From Scedosporium boydii (Eukaryota > Ascomycota > Sordariomycetes > Microascales > Microascaceae), in contig NJFT01000023.1 of the NCBI GenBank assembly GCA_002221725.1, positions 186,001 through 250,000 on the forward strand: a stretch of DNA of 64,000 bases, in the 5' to 3' direction. Under the pieces are notes generated by a model, which worked only from the letters and a program-made list of their open reading frames with translations, was not told the origin of the DNA and searched no databases. The position numbers and the translations under genes were made by a program. Shown piece by piece: positions 12,052 through 24,036 of the stretch (within the stretch, counting starts at the first letter, position 1; each line of letters begins with the position of its first letter).

Positions 12052-12565
12052 CTATGCCGGTTCCAGCCTGTCTGTGTCCGGATTGGCTGGAAGGACCCAC
12101 GAGGTTTGGTATATAAACACGTAATGAGAGAATAGCCTGTACAGAGCCGCTAAGCGATCACCCCCTTCTCCCATCCTCAACGGGCATTGATGCCGATGAG
12201 CAATGTGGTCAGATATCTCGGCCGCGGGTAACTTCTGACCACAATAGCTACAAGCATACCGATCGTGGTCCTTTTGTTCGTGCTTTTCGGCAAGCTTGGC
12301 ACCCACCGGGGCATTGCAGAATTCGCATATAGCTATTCCGTGATCAAGAGTGTGAACCGGCCTCTGGTCGAGTTTGAGTAATATCCAGCACACATCACAT
12401 TGCCAGTACCTGGAGGGCAGGCTGTAAGGATGGGATCCTATCCTTGTGGCCCGTGCGATTAGGAGCGAGCGCCGCCTACCCCCAACCTGTTTGTCCTTTC
12501 AAGGGCTGAGACCCGGAATGAACTGCGGAGTATGAAGGAGAAGAAGAAGAGGAGGAACTGGGCAT
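12052..12565 (-). CDS. Small Cys/His-rich (zinc-binding-like) protein, two exons
   Basis: About 147 aa. Exon 1 (12565-12480) starts MPSSSSSSSPSYSAVHSG and ends in phase at a GTAGGC donor. Exon 2 (12409-12052) follows a CCTCCAG acceptor. The protein has three CxxC pairs: CDVC, CEFCNAP with a following H-x5-H, and CSYCGQKL with H-x3-H (HIAHRH). This resembles tandem C2H2/TRAF-like zinc fingers, so it probably binds zinc through these pairs. No catalytic motif is seen and the function is unknown. A second acceptor 12 bases upstream (TTACAG) would add four residues without changing the frame. Exon 2 is convincing; exon 1 rests on phase and the Ser-rich start only. Confidence 0.5.
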
Positions 12566-12936
12566 TTAGGCTTGAGATTGAAGCTACTGAGGTTGGTTCC
12601 CTCCTTATTCGGAATGTGACTCTTTCTTGATCGATACCCTTAGCGTTGATAGACTTTCGGGAATGGGGAATCCACAGCCCATATCCGGGAATGCAGAGTT
12701 ATACGGGAACCGTGGCTAAATGCATCTTCTCCTCTCCCTTGCGCTGGTAAGTATACACGGAGGGCCTGTTTTTTAGGGCACAGCAAGTACAGGTGTGGAA
12801 ATGAGATGGTAAAAATATGATTCAAATAAGCAAAAGACAAATCGGGCTATTGAAACATAGATTGGATTAACCGGTAAACTAACAGGTCGGAATGGGATTG
12901 ACAGGGGAGGTCCTAGACCACCCAACAATGAGCTAT
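12566..12936. other. intergenic
   Basis: Short spacer between the small Cys/His-rich gene and the amidase relic. Nothing recognisable is seen. Confidence 0.4.
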
Positions 12937-13395
12937 CTAGCCCTCGTCCACTGCCTGATGAACCAGAGGTGAGGTGCCCTCGTGTCTTGGCTTGCCTGCC
13001 TTCTGAACCGCAATCCCCGCATTACATCCGTCAAACGACGGGGCAGGACAGCATCCACGCTTCAGGCTCTCGAGAGCGTCTACGACCGTCTGCGCGATTG
13101 CCAGTAACTTCTCCTCTTGGAAGCGTTGTCCCACGATTTGTATGCCGGCTGGCGCTCCGTGGTAAACTTCGGCATCGTCTATGATGATATCAGAAGGAAC
13201 GTATACTGAAGGGATGTAGATGAAACATACAAGCGTCCCAATTTAGCTTGTCAACCTTGCCGACCGGGACATATGCCTCAGCGCGCGAATCGAGGTCTCG
13301 GTTGGCGAGAGTTACCGGGATAACAATTGATACATAGTCCAGAGTGTTGACGACTGACATAACCCTTGCCCAAACAGTCGTCGTCACATGTTCCA
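12937..13395 (-). pseudogene. Amidase (acetamidase-like) C-terminal fragment
   Basis: Only the last part of an amidase-signature-family enzyme is present. It contains VWARVMSVVNTLDYVSIVIP, then YVPVGKVDKLNWDA, an intron at 13230-13179 (GTATGT to CATAG), then DAEVYHGAPAGIQIVGQRF and EEKLLAIAQTVVDAL. These match the C-terminal third of fungal amidases, which are normally about 550 aa. The catalytic Ser-cisSer-Lys core is absent, as it lies upstream in the family, and no amidase sequence is found 5' of about 13395. The usual stop soon after the last helix is missing and the frame runs on about 45 residues to 12937. The fragment lies directly behind the F-box-like gene, so it may have been carried in by rearrangement. 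It is probably non-functional. Confidence 0.7.
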
Positions 13396-14414
13396 CTATG
13401 AAACGGTGACCCGACTATGGTGTGACCTGGTATTCGACTCACCAGCTCGAAGAGGATCTGGAAAGGCGCCGATGGCTGAGCCGATGCCCAGCGCAGTCTT
13501 CTCGATACCGGTGAGAGGAACATGGCCATCGTATTTCGGTGGAGGCCTGTTAAGGACGGAGAACGCCCTGGAATCAGTAAACAGGCGGGAATCGCACTTA
13601 ATTTGCAATACATACCATTGGCCATTTTGTTCTTCTTCCAGCCTCCGTTCCAGCTCTCTGACTCGTTCCTCCATTATTTTCATCTGAGTGGGAGAAATCG
13701 ACGACGAACGGCCTTACCAGCAGGATCAAGCTCCTAGAAGCAGACGAGAATGGTAAAATGGCAGCTCACAACCCTTCTCCCAACGTCGCTATCCGTTCCT
13801 CTCGTATCAAATGAAACGTTGCTTTCATTCCTTCCAGCTACAATCTGTTAGCTATGTGTGATAAACTGATATTTAGCAGTCTTACCTTTTTTTCTCTCGT
13901 CATTCTAACTTGATCGTTTTGCCATTTGGTCCTCGCCTCTTGACCAGTGATGATACGCGAGATCTCCTGCATTCTCGGGTCGGCACATTTGAAGGATTTT
14001 GTCGTGGTACTCGTAAATTCCAGCACTTGTGGTATCGAGCTCCAAGCTCTGCAACGAAGTACAGCACAAGAGCAGCGAAAGTCCGGGTCGTAGGTCTAGG
14101 TCATAGTGCCAGATGATTTTAACCTTCTGAATCATCTTCAAAGTTAGTTGTCGAAGATTCTGTAGGAAAAGAGGCAGCTCGTCATGTACGCGGAAGCCAA
14201 AGCAGAACGTCTTTCTTCGATAGACGAGCCCACGTACGAAATCGCCGAGAGGTCTATTCAATAGCATCAAACTGCGCGCTTCTCGGAATCGGTTCTTTCC
14301 CCGGTCGTTAGGTGGCGTATAGCATACCATAACCTCACGTTTGGTAGGTATAAGATACTGAAAGATTTCGAGTACGATATCCATGGGCATAGATTCGAGT
14401 CTTGTGTCGGGCAT
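13396..14414 (-). CDS. F-box-like protein, probably with a frame break
   Basis: The start MPDTRLESMPMDIVLEIFQYL is an F-box-like opening (Leu-x3-Pro-x2-hydrophobic pattern), which would recruit a target to an SCF ubiquitin ligase. A Leu-rich region follows (LRQLTLKMIQKVKI, LLLCCTSLQSLELD). Near 14020-14060 the coding signal moves to another frame (ADPRMQEISRIITGQEA). No good intron explains this, so a frameshift is likely. Downstream, a GTAAGA intron with CTAAC branch leads to LEGMKATFHLIREERIATL. Two short introns then lead to a charged coiled coil (MEERVRELERRLEEEQNGQW), and a GTATGT intron leads to AFSVLNRPPPKYDGHVPLTG before the stop at 13396. Exon limits are approximate. The 5' leader holds an 11-bp tandem repeat (14516-14559). 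Confidence 0.5.
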
Positions 14415-14515
14415 ATCGATGCGCTCGGCGGGTTCTGTGTTGCGGTACGTGCTTTTGCTTTGTTCGGGGGTGTAGGGAAATAAGGGGGAGGGAAGAGAAG
14501 GGGGAGTGGAGAAAA

Positions 14516-14559
14516 GGGAGAGGGAAGGGAGAGGGAAGGGAGAGGGAAGGGAGAGGGAA
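14516..14559. repeat. 11-bp tandem repeat, four copies
   Basis: Four perfect copies of GGGAGAGGGAA, within a longer purine-rich stretch (about 14475-14565), about 100 bases upstream of the F-box-like start codon on the minus strand. Confidence 0.85.
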
Positions 14560-15813
14560 AATAAGGAGCTCTTGCTTATGAGAATCAAGACGCGTTTAGA
14601 ACGCTGAACGGACTGTACCGCCTCAAGACCCCTTTTCAAGTAGATAGAACTGATGGAATAGGGAATATGAGAGACACGTCAATCCAGGCGGTCGCAGGTC
14701 TTGGACGTCAAGAGAAGGACCACTCTTCAGCCCCGGAACCGGAGCCCGCGAACCGGCAGCAGCTTTTGGCTGAACAGGAGGCCACAAATTCTTTCCACAT
14801 CGATGTGATAGCGACTGGTCAGGGTGGCTGGCCCAGCCAAACTGCATCTGACCGCCCGACCCGCCCAACCTGTCCATGTCTGGGTGAGTTAAGCTCTGAG
14901 TAGGGCTAACTAGAGCAGCGCGTACTAGGCGCGGTCAAGCCACAGTTCAGTTTTGTCATAATGGCCACACGCAGACGCTCTACCAAGGCGTCCCTCACGG
15001 CGGCGTTCTAGCAGAGTCCTCGGATCGAAATCCGACCCCAACCCAGTAGCTGCACAACGAATGCCCAAACGCTGCCGCGATTATGACTACTCAGGTCGGG
15101 TGGGCCGAGGAGCAGCGACGACCCAAGCAAAACATTAGATTCTTCTACTACAAGCACGACTAAATACACCCACCTCATGATGCTAAAATCAACTACAGAG
15201 TTCTACATCACAATTGACTAGTGCAGACTTTACCTAAGAGGGAGGAGAGAAGGGAATATGAGACAAGTGTGGGCCTGCCCCTTGACAATCGGAAGGGATC
15301 GTTCTCAGTTATTATACTACCTCAGACCGACCGAATGTGGCTCAGTCCGCAATCGTACGTGAATATGGCGGTCGTAGCTAAGAATCTAATCTCATGGCCA
15401 AGCCGCCACTGGTCTTTTCCGTCCATGATCCCTTGATTATACTGCTAGACTACCCCTCTTCCCCCTCTTCTGCTACTTCCCCATCTCCTGCGCCTCACTG
15501 GAATCTCCTGTCGCTGCTCCTCCTGATTTCCACCGTTCCCTCCTCAGTTGAGCTATCAAGGGGGCCTAGACAACCTCAAAGCCACCAGCCTCGTCCACCT
15601 CCCGTACCTTCTTCGGTAGCTCTGTCTCTTCCGTTCCCTTCGGCCCCTCCACAAGCCCTACCTACTTTACTTCCTCTACCTTCTCTGTCTCCTCGGCCCC
15701 CTTCGCCCCATCTACTTCCTCCTTTGATTAAACAATTTAGTCCGAAAGACTTCTCGTTGATATCAATACGGATATCGAAAGACTCCGGGAAGAGTTTGCA
15801 GGTGTTTCGCTGC
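14560..15813. other. intergenic, no supported gene
   Basis: Open frames here are short or low in complexity. The + frame 15394-15828 is Pro/Ser/Leu-rich from a CT-rich stretch (about 15445-15725) and is unlikely to be a protein. No RNA gene is recognised. Confidence 0.4.
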
Positions 15814-16480
15814 CTAAAACTTGGCTAGTTGAAATTGAACTAGATGTTCTAGAATGCTACTAATCTTGCTGATAGTAGTTTGATCTTGCGGCACGCTAGG
15901 CAAGTTGATAATCTTGTGATAGTTTTCGCCCTGGGCTTCGTATTCTCCGTCATGATTTAGTAATACACTAAAGGCGAACGGAACCTTGTCTATGTTGATG
16001 TGAACTTCAAGCAACTTTGCTTTCAATGCTGTAAGCAGTTCATCTGGATGTGGAAAGCGTCGTGCAAGTCGTATGGGATATTTCCGGAGGGATAATCGAG
16101 TAAGGGCCCTCGCCATCCACCCTGTCTTGACACAGGTGCACATTGTGTCTAACAGCTCCAGATCCGGTGTGAGAGCGCTGGCGCTGGCGACTCTTGCAAC
16201 TAGGGAGTGTTCTTGGGATCCGAGGCACCTTCTGTAGGGCTCAAGGGGGACAAGACAAACTGATCGTCACTCTGAAGCATTGGATGTTGACGGGTTCTAT
16301 GAGCCCAGAGAGCTTGATGGACCATGGAGATGCGCTGAAGGCAGTTGCAGTTTTGTCGGTGGCCGCAAACGCCTCGGTCGCGTGCTTCGGCGGTACAGAT
16401 ACCCATTTATGAAACCTGACGCATCGAATTTGAGGACTTCTTCTGTTGTATTGTAGGACACTTCGGAAGCGAAATGTCAA
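15814..16480 (-). pseudogene. Unidentified protein remnant with broken frame
   Basis: Two pieces look coding on the minus strand. One contains TATAFSASPWSIKLSGLIEP followed by VNIQCFRVTISL and is open to TGA at about 16250. The other is in a different frame, LELLDTMCTCVKTGWMARAL to SSILEHLVQFQLAKF, ending at 15814. No intron of normal size joins them, so a frameshift near 16250 is the simplest reading. I do not recognise the family. The second piece is soluble-looking, with no membrane segment. Confidence 0.35.
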
Positions 16481-16721
16481 GCGTGACTCTGAAATGGTCC
16501 TAATGTCTTAGAATTGCTATATGTGCAAACCAACACTGGCTGGAACATTCCAAGGGTCAGCTAACGGGTGGGGCTTGGCTGAACGGTCCATCTGCTGATC
16601 GAAACAACAGGCAATTGATCCTGAGTTAAGCATCTCCCAAGGTTGACACGCTCTCGTCACGCGCATCGATAGTTCTCAACTCATAGTGTTCCCCACCCGG
16701 CTGTCCGATCCCCGCTTCCAT

Positions 16722-19704
16722 CTACCTCGTTGAGGAACTTTTTGACCCCCGCTTTGGTCCCTTTAGGCGCTTCGATACCTTCCTGCGCTTTGCAAGTCGT
16801 CTAGTGCTCACAGACAATAGCCGGCCTTTCTCAGAGCGTGGTAGTGGTGAGGAGTGAGATCCCGAATTTGTGAGTATATAGTCTTCTGCTATGATAGGAT
16901 TGCCATATGTCCCCTCGGCTGGGGGAGGGGATGCTCTGTCAAAGGAAATGGCGAATAAAAACATGTGTTGTGCCACTGTCGGACGGAGGCTGGCGATGAA
17001 GCGAGGGGTCAGGCGAGCCAGGCCGGGATGTGGCGTCGGCAAGCAAAGTCTCTTGACATTCAAGCGGGAATTTGGAGATTTGCACCATCGCGGAGAGTCC
17101 GGCGCAACGTCCGGCGCAACAGGGGTCTCCATATACCTTCTCGGGTTGTCGACCTGAAAAAGTAGACTGACAAAGTCGAAGGGCGAATGATATCCCAGGT
17201 AAACTTCGTGTTGTTTTCGGTTCCATTGAACTCGATAACCGCTAGCAAGACTCGAATACCCATTATCGCGTGTGGTATAACAGATATCCGCCGTCGCAAT
17301 GGCGCGCTTGATTTTCTCGTAAAGATCCTCCTTCTCGGGCATCAAGGGGTCACCGTCGACGATGTAGACACATATTTCAGACTCGGATCTCTCTCTGTCG
17401 CGATCGTAATCCTTGGCCCGGATCAACACATAGCCGTCGGGAGACACGGACAATGTTGGCCCTTCAGATTCCCCAAAAGCGGTCTCAACTTCAGGCCGAA
17501 CCTCGGTTTGTTGCACAAATCGCTTTGACACTCTCATGAACGGCTCTTGTGGCTCTATATTCCCCTTCTTAAACCACTTGTACACATAGTGCACCATATG
17601 GCGAAATATGCCATCACTTTGAGAAAGGTAGGCCGGTAAGGTGGGCCTATCATCGGAAATCCTAGACGTACCCGCTCGAACTTTGACCGAAACACGCTTG
17701 ATGGCGTCAAGAAGCATGCTCCGTGGCGTTTCGGACCGTAGCTTTTTGATAATTGTCACCAATGAGTCGTGATCTGTCAGTCCCAATGTATGCGGTTGCA
17801 TTTTCCTCTTCCGACCCCTTTGCAGCTCTGATGCTGCAGCCACGTCAGCCCATGCGCTTGGAGAGATAGCAACAACGTGGAGCTCTCGAACTTGATTCCA
17901 ATGGCCTGACAAGTAAGTTGTTTGAGATATGACGGTATAGAATGTCTGCTCTGAAGGCGGGCCGGCAGACACAAACCGCGAGGTCCCGGTCCATTGCTCC
18001 TCTAGTGCAGAGAGGGTCGACATGTCAATCAAGTTGCAATCTGCCATCTGGTCCAAGATGCCGCGGTACAGCTTTTGCGCGTGCTGGTGGTTGGTGGACT
18101 GCACGAGGGTGTTTACGTTGTCCTTGGTGACGAACAAGCAGCAGTACCGGTATTCGACCAACGCCGCATGCCGAATAGCCCTCTGCTCGTCGTCAAAAGA
18201 GGTAAAGGCATTTTGGAGTGCAGTGTACCGCTGGTACTCTTCTCCTTCATCGGCCGAGGTGTCGTCGTGTAAAGCCTCGACTGGGCGCATAGAGGCAACG
18301 TCCGGATCCGAGTAATATACGCTACTCGCTGCGTCATTATCTCCGGATGCGATGGTTCTAAGCTCTTGGAGAATGTCCGATCTATAAGAATCCCGAGCCC
18401 AGTCGAACACATAGTCCACCAGCAGTAAAAGTTGCAGTGCTCCGTCGTAGGTTTGGATTGAACCATTCCAAACATCAACCACTTTCTGCATGTAAAATAG
18501 GCGCCGTTAGATCATCCGCATGTGTATAAAGGGAAACCCAGGGTGATGTTAATGCTCACATATGCGATACCGTTTGGACCGTCTCTCTTCCTCTTCTTTG
18601 ATTGCTCGTACTCGATGTAGGCAACGGATACTTTCCAATCTCTACCCCGGTTGGCGAAAAACCACACGAGAGGACCCGACTCCCATTTTGACTGCTGCCC
18701 TGTTGCCACTTTCAACCTATTTTGAGCGTCAAGAAACGTTTTAATGGGAAAGGCAGTCTGCATCTGGATGGCGTGCCAGTCGCTGTCGGAACTGCCTGAC
18801 TTGGCCTCGAGAACAAGAAAGGGAAAAAGCAGCTCGTCACCTCTCTGGTTGAGAGGCTGTACCATTGTAACGAGATCCAGTATCTCATGCACTTGTCGTC
18901 CTTCCGGCGTCTCTTCGTCGTGTAGCTCGAGACCTTGTGTTTCGTTGTCGTTCAGAAGATTTTCGAAGTTCCTGGTCTGACGAAGCCCGAATACCGCGTC
19001 CGGCTTCTGGAACCTCTTGCTCAGGATTTTGGCAACAGCTGGTTCTAATCGTACCTCTTCATCCTCCCTGCGACTGAAGATGTTGTTCAGGCCGACAGGT
19101 TCAAGGCTAAATAATGATAATCAGAGTTAACCCTTACAGAACAATTACTCAATGGTGTATCCTCGGGATTCACTCACATGTCGTGGTATCTCATCCCCCT
19201 CGGGCAGCGGCAAGGCTCTCGGGCCCTCTGTCTATCTCTCAAAGCCCTGGCTGCTTTAGAAGAGACCCTCCCATGGCAAGCCTCAATTTCGGACCTCCAT
19301 ACGCGCTTGCGACAAGTTTTACTGAATACACGTCAGCACGCACGTACATTAATAGGTCGACGCTGGAGAGAAAGATGATTTTACCAAGCCACTTCCAATT
19401 TCATCCGAGCAAAGACAATGGGCTCACAGGCGTGTCTCCAAGTACTCTCGTTTCGTTGCCGTTGCCGCCGAACTTCGGATACCAGGTGTTCGGCGACGGC
19501 TTTAGCCTTGAGCTTCCATTCCTGAGCGGTTGGGTCTGTCGCGTATTCGTTGAATCTCCGAGTTCCGAGATCAGCCACAGCCGATTGAATTTTTTGGAGG
19601 CGAGTTGGCCATTGAGAGCCAGGTAAGTTATCAATGAATTCAATCTTGTAAACTTTGCACAGTCTTTCCAACTGCTCCAAGGTCTCGGCAGATACTGAAG
19701 GCAT
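16722..19704 (-). CDS. PD-(D/E)XK-like fungal protein of unknown function
   Basis: About 924 aa from four exons: 19704-19385, 19321-19178, 19106-18561 (or 18560) and 18485-16722. Introns of 63, 71 and about 74 bp (donors GTAAAA, GTGAGT, GTGAGC; CTAAC in the last) keep phase throughout. Residues about 245-300 (FPFLVLEAKSG, then QMQTAFPIKTFLDAQNRL and GPLVWFFANRGRDWKV) show the ExK pattern and the Gln-containing helix of fungal restriction-endonuclease-fold proteins. Glu255 and Lys257 would be the key residues, with Asp245 as a candidate acidic partner. The C-terminus is basic (RRLAKRRKVSKRLKGPKR), like a nuclear signal. Catalysis is not proven; many fungal members are uncharacterised. The start at 19704 (MPSVSAETLEQLERL) is preferred; 19782 is also in frame. 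Confidence 0.7.
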
Positions 19705-22330
19705 TTTTCTCAAAGGCTGAATATGGGTGAGGTGAAAAGGGGTTGGAAAAGATTGGCTCAAGGAACTGCCACAGGCCGCCATTTTATTATACTGCTTCTG
19801 ACCACCCTTCCTCTACTGGCACCGAACCAATTGTCGATAATTTAGGGAGGCAGCCTAGGATGTGGCCGTAGGCATAAATGCCCATCCTAGCGGCCAAGGC
19901 ACCCACCCACCTGGCCGGTTAAATAGGCCGCAGTCGTGGATGAGGACCAACAGGAAGTGTCCAAAATCAACACCACGACATATTGCCGACCTCGTATGTT
20001 TCATGAAGGGAAATGTGAATTCTAACGGGGAGCGTCATTGGCGCGGACTCTAGAAAACACCGAGGGCTAGCTTTGCTATCATCAGTCTCATTCTTCTCTC
20101 CGCATTTGTGCGTCAAGCTCGTACGGTTATACCGAGTCCTGGGAGCTCAACGAAGACGCACACAATACGTCGTGGGCTTGGAGGCCCCTCCTGACAAGGG
20201 GCTTGCATGCATGCGCTCGTGTAAGGCCCGGCCCTGCAGCTTCGGTTCGGGAGAGGTTCGTGGCCTGTGTCACCCAACCGTGGAGCCCGTCATAATTGCT
20301 CGATCTATTATTAGAACGCTATCAGGCAGGATCTGGGTCCCTTTTACTACTAATATCTTCTGTCAAATTTTGGATCCATTTCACGAGACAGTTATGAAGC
20401 GGCCCAAGGAACCCAAACTAGGAGTATCTTCTAACATCCTCTACACGTCGTCAACCGAGTCATTAAAAATTACCATCCTCGGATCTGATTGCTCTCTTCC
20501 CACCTTTCCCTGATGAAAAGTTCGTGGATGTGACATTGAGTCAGTCCCTCACAAGCCCTAACTGCCCTCTAGTATCGTGTTCACCATGCTCTATAGCGCC
20601 CCGTATATGTAGAAGGATGATTGGCAAGCGAGATGTTTTTTTTCTCAAACTTCTTAGTCGTGGACTAACAGCGCAGAAGGCATTTACATAAGGACTAGAT
20701 TTGATAGATTCTACACCAGCAAGAAAGCAAAACTGCTACACCTAAGTGACCTCGATGGCGCCGATCTTCCCCCATATTCCACATTGTATCTTGCGAATGT
20801 CAACCCATTTGTTCACGCCCAGTCCGTCCTTTCCTCGGTCCAGTGGTGGTGATCTCTCGATGAGAGTTGGTACCTCGCTTCCATGAGAAGATTCTGTGAA
20901 ACGAGCCAAACCACCTACTCTCATACAAGTAAGTAATGTCGTGAAGGTCGTGTTCATGGCCCGAGAGCAAAGCTGCCACATAACTAAATTATTATGCTAT
21001 GCTCCCGCAACGCGGACACTCACACACCATACACATATCCATATCGCGCCCTTTATCTCTCGACAATTTCGTGTCCGTGTCCTCTCGGAGAATCTATTCT
21101 TCTCGGAGAATCTGTGCCAATAATGTGGTTCAAATTCCGCTCTCATCCACGAAAGTGGATTCGGCATACCCTTTATAAACTAGCAGCCCCGTCTGCATCG
21201 GGCCCTTATTTCCTTAGCACCATTGAGAATCCGGTTTAGGTCCAAAATATGGGCCGTGCTCGATCGTGATTTGGAACACAGGCGATGTCGGGAAACTGGC
21301 TCTATTAGTGGACGTTCGTTCGATTTGAAAACGCGAGACGTTACAGCAAGTGGACGAAGACTAATACTAGTGTATTATAGTTTGTTGCTAATCGCCCCAA
21401 ATTGATCAATGGATGCGTCTGTGCAAAAGATGGTTCCAAGAGCTCTGATTTGCCCCAAATCACAACTTGATTCCTGGTCGCTGGATCGCCAATGAGGGTA
21501 GTATCATGAACACGCCGATCAGATCCACAAATTGTGCCTTGCATACCAATGGCCGATTTCCTTTCCTGGCCTGGCCTCAGCTCATGGCTAAACTATCCGC
21601 ATGAGTACAAGATCTCTCAGTATCAACGAGTGGACAACTGGGCTGGCGCCTTCTTCAATTGCAATAAGTATGCTAGAAGAGGAACCCTCGGTTAGGCAGG
21701 AGAGACGTCGAACAGCACGCGATCTGAACTGCGCGAGAAGTTTGCCGGTCTTTCTGGCTTGCGGCATCGTTGAATCTAACTTAAGACTCAATAGTATGCC
21801 ACTGCATGTGTGGCTTTGGCTAAGGATGGAAACGGCAATGTTCCGTGTTTTAATAAACCTTGAATCACAGAACCCCCAGGGTTCAACAAGTCAACCACGT
21901 TTTTGGGCCGGACTACGAAGTAGGCCTTCCCCAAACTGGATAGGACGCCGTCGTTCTTTATCTCGACCCCCTCGACCTGACTCCACGGGGTTGGCATTTC
22001 GATTCCCCATTCGACAACCACCATCACCCGCCACTGGCAGCTTTTGAAACCCTGATACAACATGCCATTGACGCCCATGGGTTTGCATGCTCCTTCCAAG
22101 GGGCTCGTCTGCTTTCCCTTTTTTGACTGTAGTGCCCTCGGGGTATATTCCAGATTCGCTCACCTTAGTAGATCTCCACGCTTGGGCGCATCATCGAGCT
22201 TATGGAATTGGACTGGGGAAAATCGGCAGTTGCGTGAGGCCCCCCATTTGCATGCATGGAGTGCAACTCGTCGTCGGCTAGGGTCTTTATTTTAACCATC
22301 TCTTGCATGTATTAAAACAACTGAGGGACC
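19705..22330. other. long intergenic stretch, no supported gene
   Basis: About 2.6 kb without a convincing gene. The minus frame 21788-22099 (QGFKSCQWRVMVVVEWGIEM and onward) and the minus frame 20742-20981 have somewhat protein-like composition but no start context, splice partners or known family. They may be relics or chance. No tRNA or other RNA gene is recognised. Confidence 0.4.
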
Positions 22331-23759
22331 ATGGACCCCAAGGGTAATCGATCCTCTTCCTTGACTGTGAGACGGACGGCCTTGTCTCCATCCTCGTCCC
22401 CATCCTCCTTCATGGCTTCAGAAATTGAGAACCGAGGGCCACAGCTCGTGGCCGTCAACAGCACCTTCTTGACCGCCTCCCTCATCTCAATACTTTTGCG
22501 AATTTACGTTCGCACTTTCATGGTCAAAGCATTTGGCATCGACGATTGGCTGATGGTCGCCGCAGCCGTAAGGGGTGCCCTTCCAGTATTACTTCTATCG
22601 CTTTGAATCATCATGGTTAACAGAGAATCCTCCCAGATCTTCTTTACCTTAAACGCAACCTTCTCCAACGTAGGCGTTATATACGGAACTGGACGCCACC
22701 ATGCCGATCTTGAGCTAGCAAACATCTCAACTGCCATGATGGTAAGATTCTTACGGCCGCCAATCGACGCGATTCTAATAGATGCTTGTCTAGTATTGGT
22801 GGTATTGTTACCTTTGGTACTGTCTAGCTATGATATCGGCGAAACTGTCGATCGGCTGGTTCCTCCTCCGCGTCATCGTCAGCAAAGTCCACAAATGGAT
22901 CATCTACTTCGCCATGGGCACCACAGCCTTCTCCTGCGCCATGTTATTCTTCGTCACGCTCTTCCAATGCAGCCCGATCTCGTTCTTTTGGACCAGACAA
23001 CCACCGGGAAAATGTATTAGTGCCGATATCGTCGTCACAATCGCTACGGTGTACAGCGTAACGGCTGTCATTTCAGACTTTATTTTCGCTCTTCTCCCGG
23101 GTGTTATAATTTGGAAGTTGCAGCTTGATAAGAAGACGAAGCTCCTGCTGATCCCTCTTCTTGCTATGGGATGCGTGTACGTATAATATTCGACCCGGCG
23201 AATGGGCTCTTCTTACTAACACTAGTCTCCAGTGCGAGCTCGGCGGTAGTTGCTCGATTCCCCTATCTTCCAAAACTAAAGGAACCCGACTTCCTCTGTA
23301 AGCGAGACCGGTTACCTTGGTTACTTATACATAGCTCCTAATGTAGAATCGTTAGGGAATACGGTCGACGTCGCAATCTGGTCGAACGTTGAACAAGGCC
23401 TAGCAGTCACAGCAGGTAGTCTCGCAACATTGCGGCCATTGATTCAGCTGGTAGCGTTTAAGCTTGGCCTTACTACCGGATCCGTATCTCTGCAGCCTTC
23501 CGACCATATGCACTCGTCGCGGCGCCAGCCTAGAACCAATCCCGACGGCTACTTTTCCAGGGGTCACGGCGTCTACAGTCTTTCTTCAATTAGCCGCGAT
23601 GGAGTTACTAATCCGGCAGGCGATGGGAATTCGACTCATAGCAACAGCAAGCTGAGTCCCTCGGGGGATAGATTCCAAGTCGAAGTGACATCGGTTGGGA
23701 GGAATGAAAGCGAGGAGAAGCTACATGCTCCGGGAACCTGGAATAAGGTGCCTGTCTAA
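22331..23759 (+). CDS. Fungal rhodopsin-family integral membrane protein
   Basis: A plasma-membrane-type protein of about 397 aa with seven predicted membrane spans, of the family often listed as fungal rhodopsin/PTH11-like. Exons are 22331-22567, 22637-22741, 22794-23176, 23233-23297 and 23356-23759, all in phase. The last acceptor is fixed because the AG at 23345-23346 would create TAA. Family marks are FLTASLISILLRIYVR and FGIDDWLMVAAA in span 2, FQCSPISFFW with the conserved Cys, VTAVISDFIFALLPGVIIWK, and the closing VDVAIWSNVEQGLAVTAGSL with ATLRPL. The tail from about residue 310 is hydrophilic and Ser-rich, as expected for a cytosolic end. Family members have been proposed as receptors, but the ligand is unknown and there is no retinal-binding evidence. 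A start at 22412 (MASEIENRG) is an alternative. Confidence 0.85.
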
Positions 23760-24036
23760 ATAACTTGGGTATCGAAATAGAGGGTGGGACGGCGACGTGA
23801 ATATATTGATGTTATATATAATGCTATGATGAGGGTTTGCCTTGGGAGGTAATAGGTATCGCCGGAGAGCGGACTCCAATCTTAGTTGTACATAATCTCA
23901 ACTATATGAAGAATCTCTAACAAAGTACCTTCTGACAAAATACGACGGCGTAAATAATAGAAATCTGAGAGGCAACAGCCGGTAAAAACACATATCTCAC
24001 AATGTCTCCCTCTTATATACCAGTCTTCCTTATTAG

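Noticed and set aside
15394..15828. 144-codon Pro/Ser-rich frame
   Set aside because: It follows a CT-rich simple-sequence stretch and has no coding-like pattern outside it.
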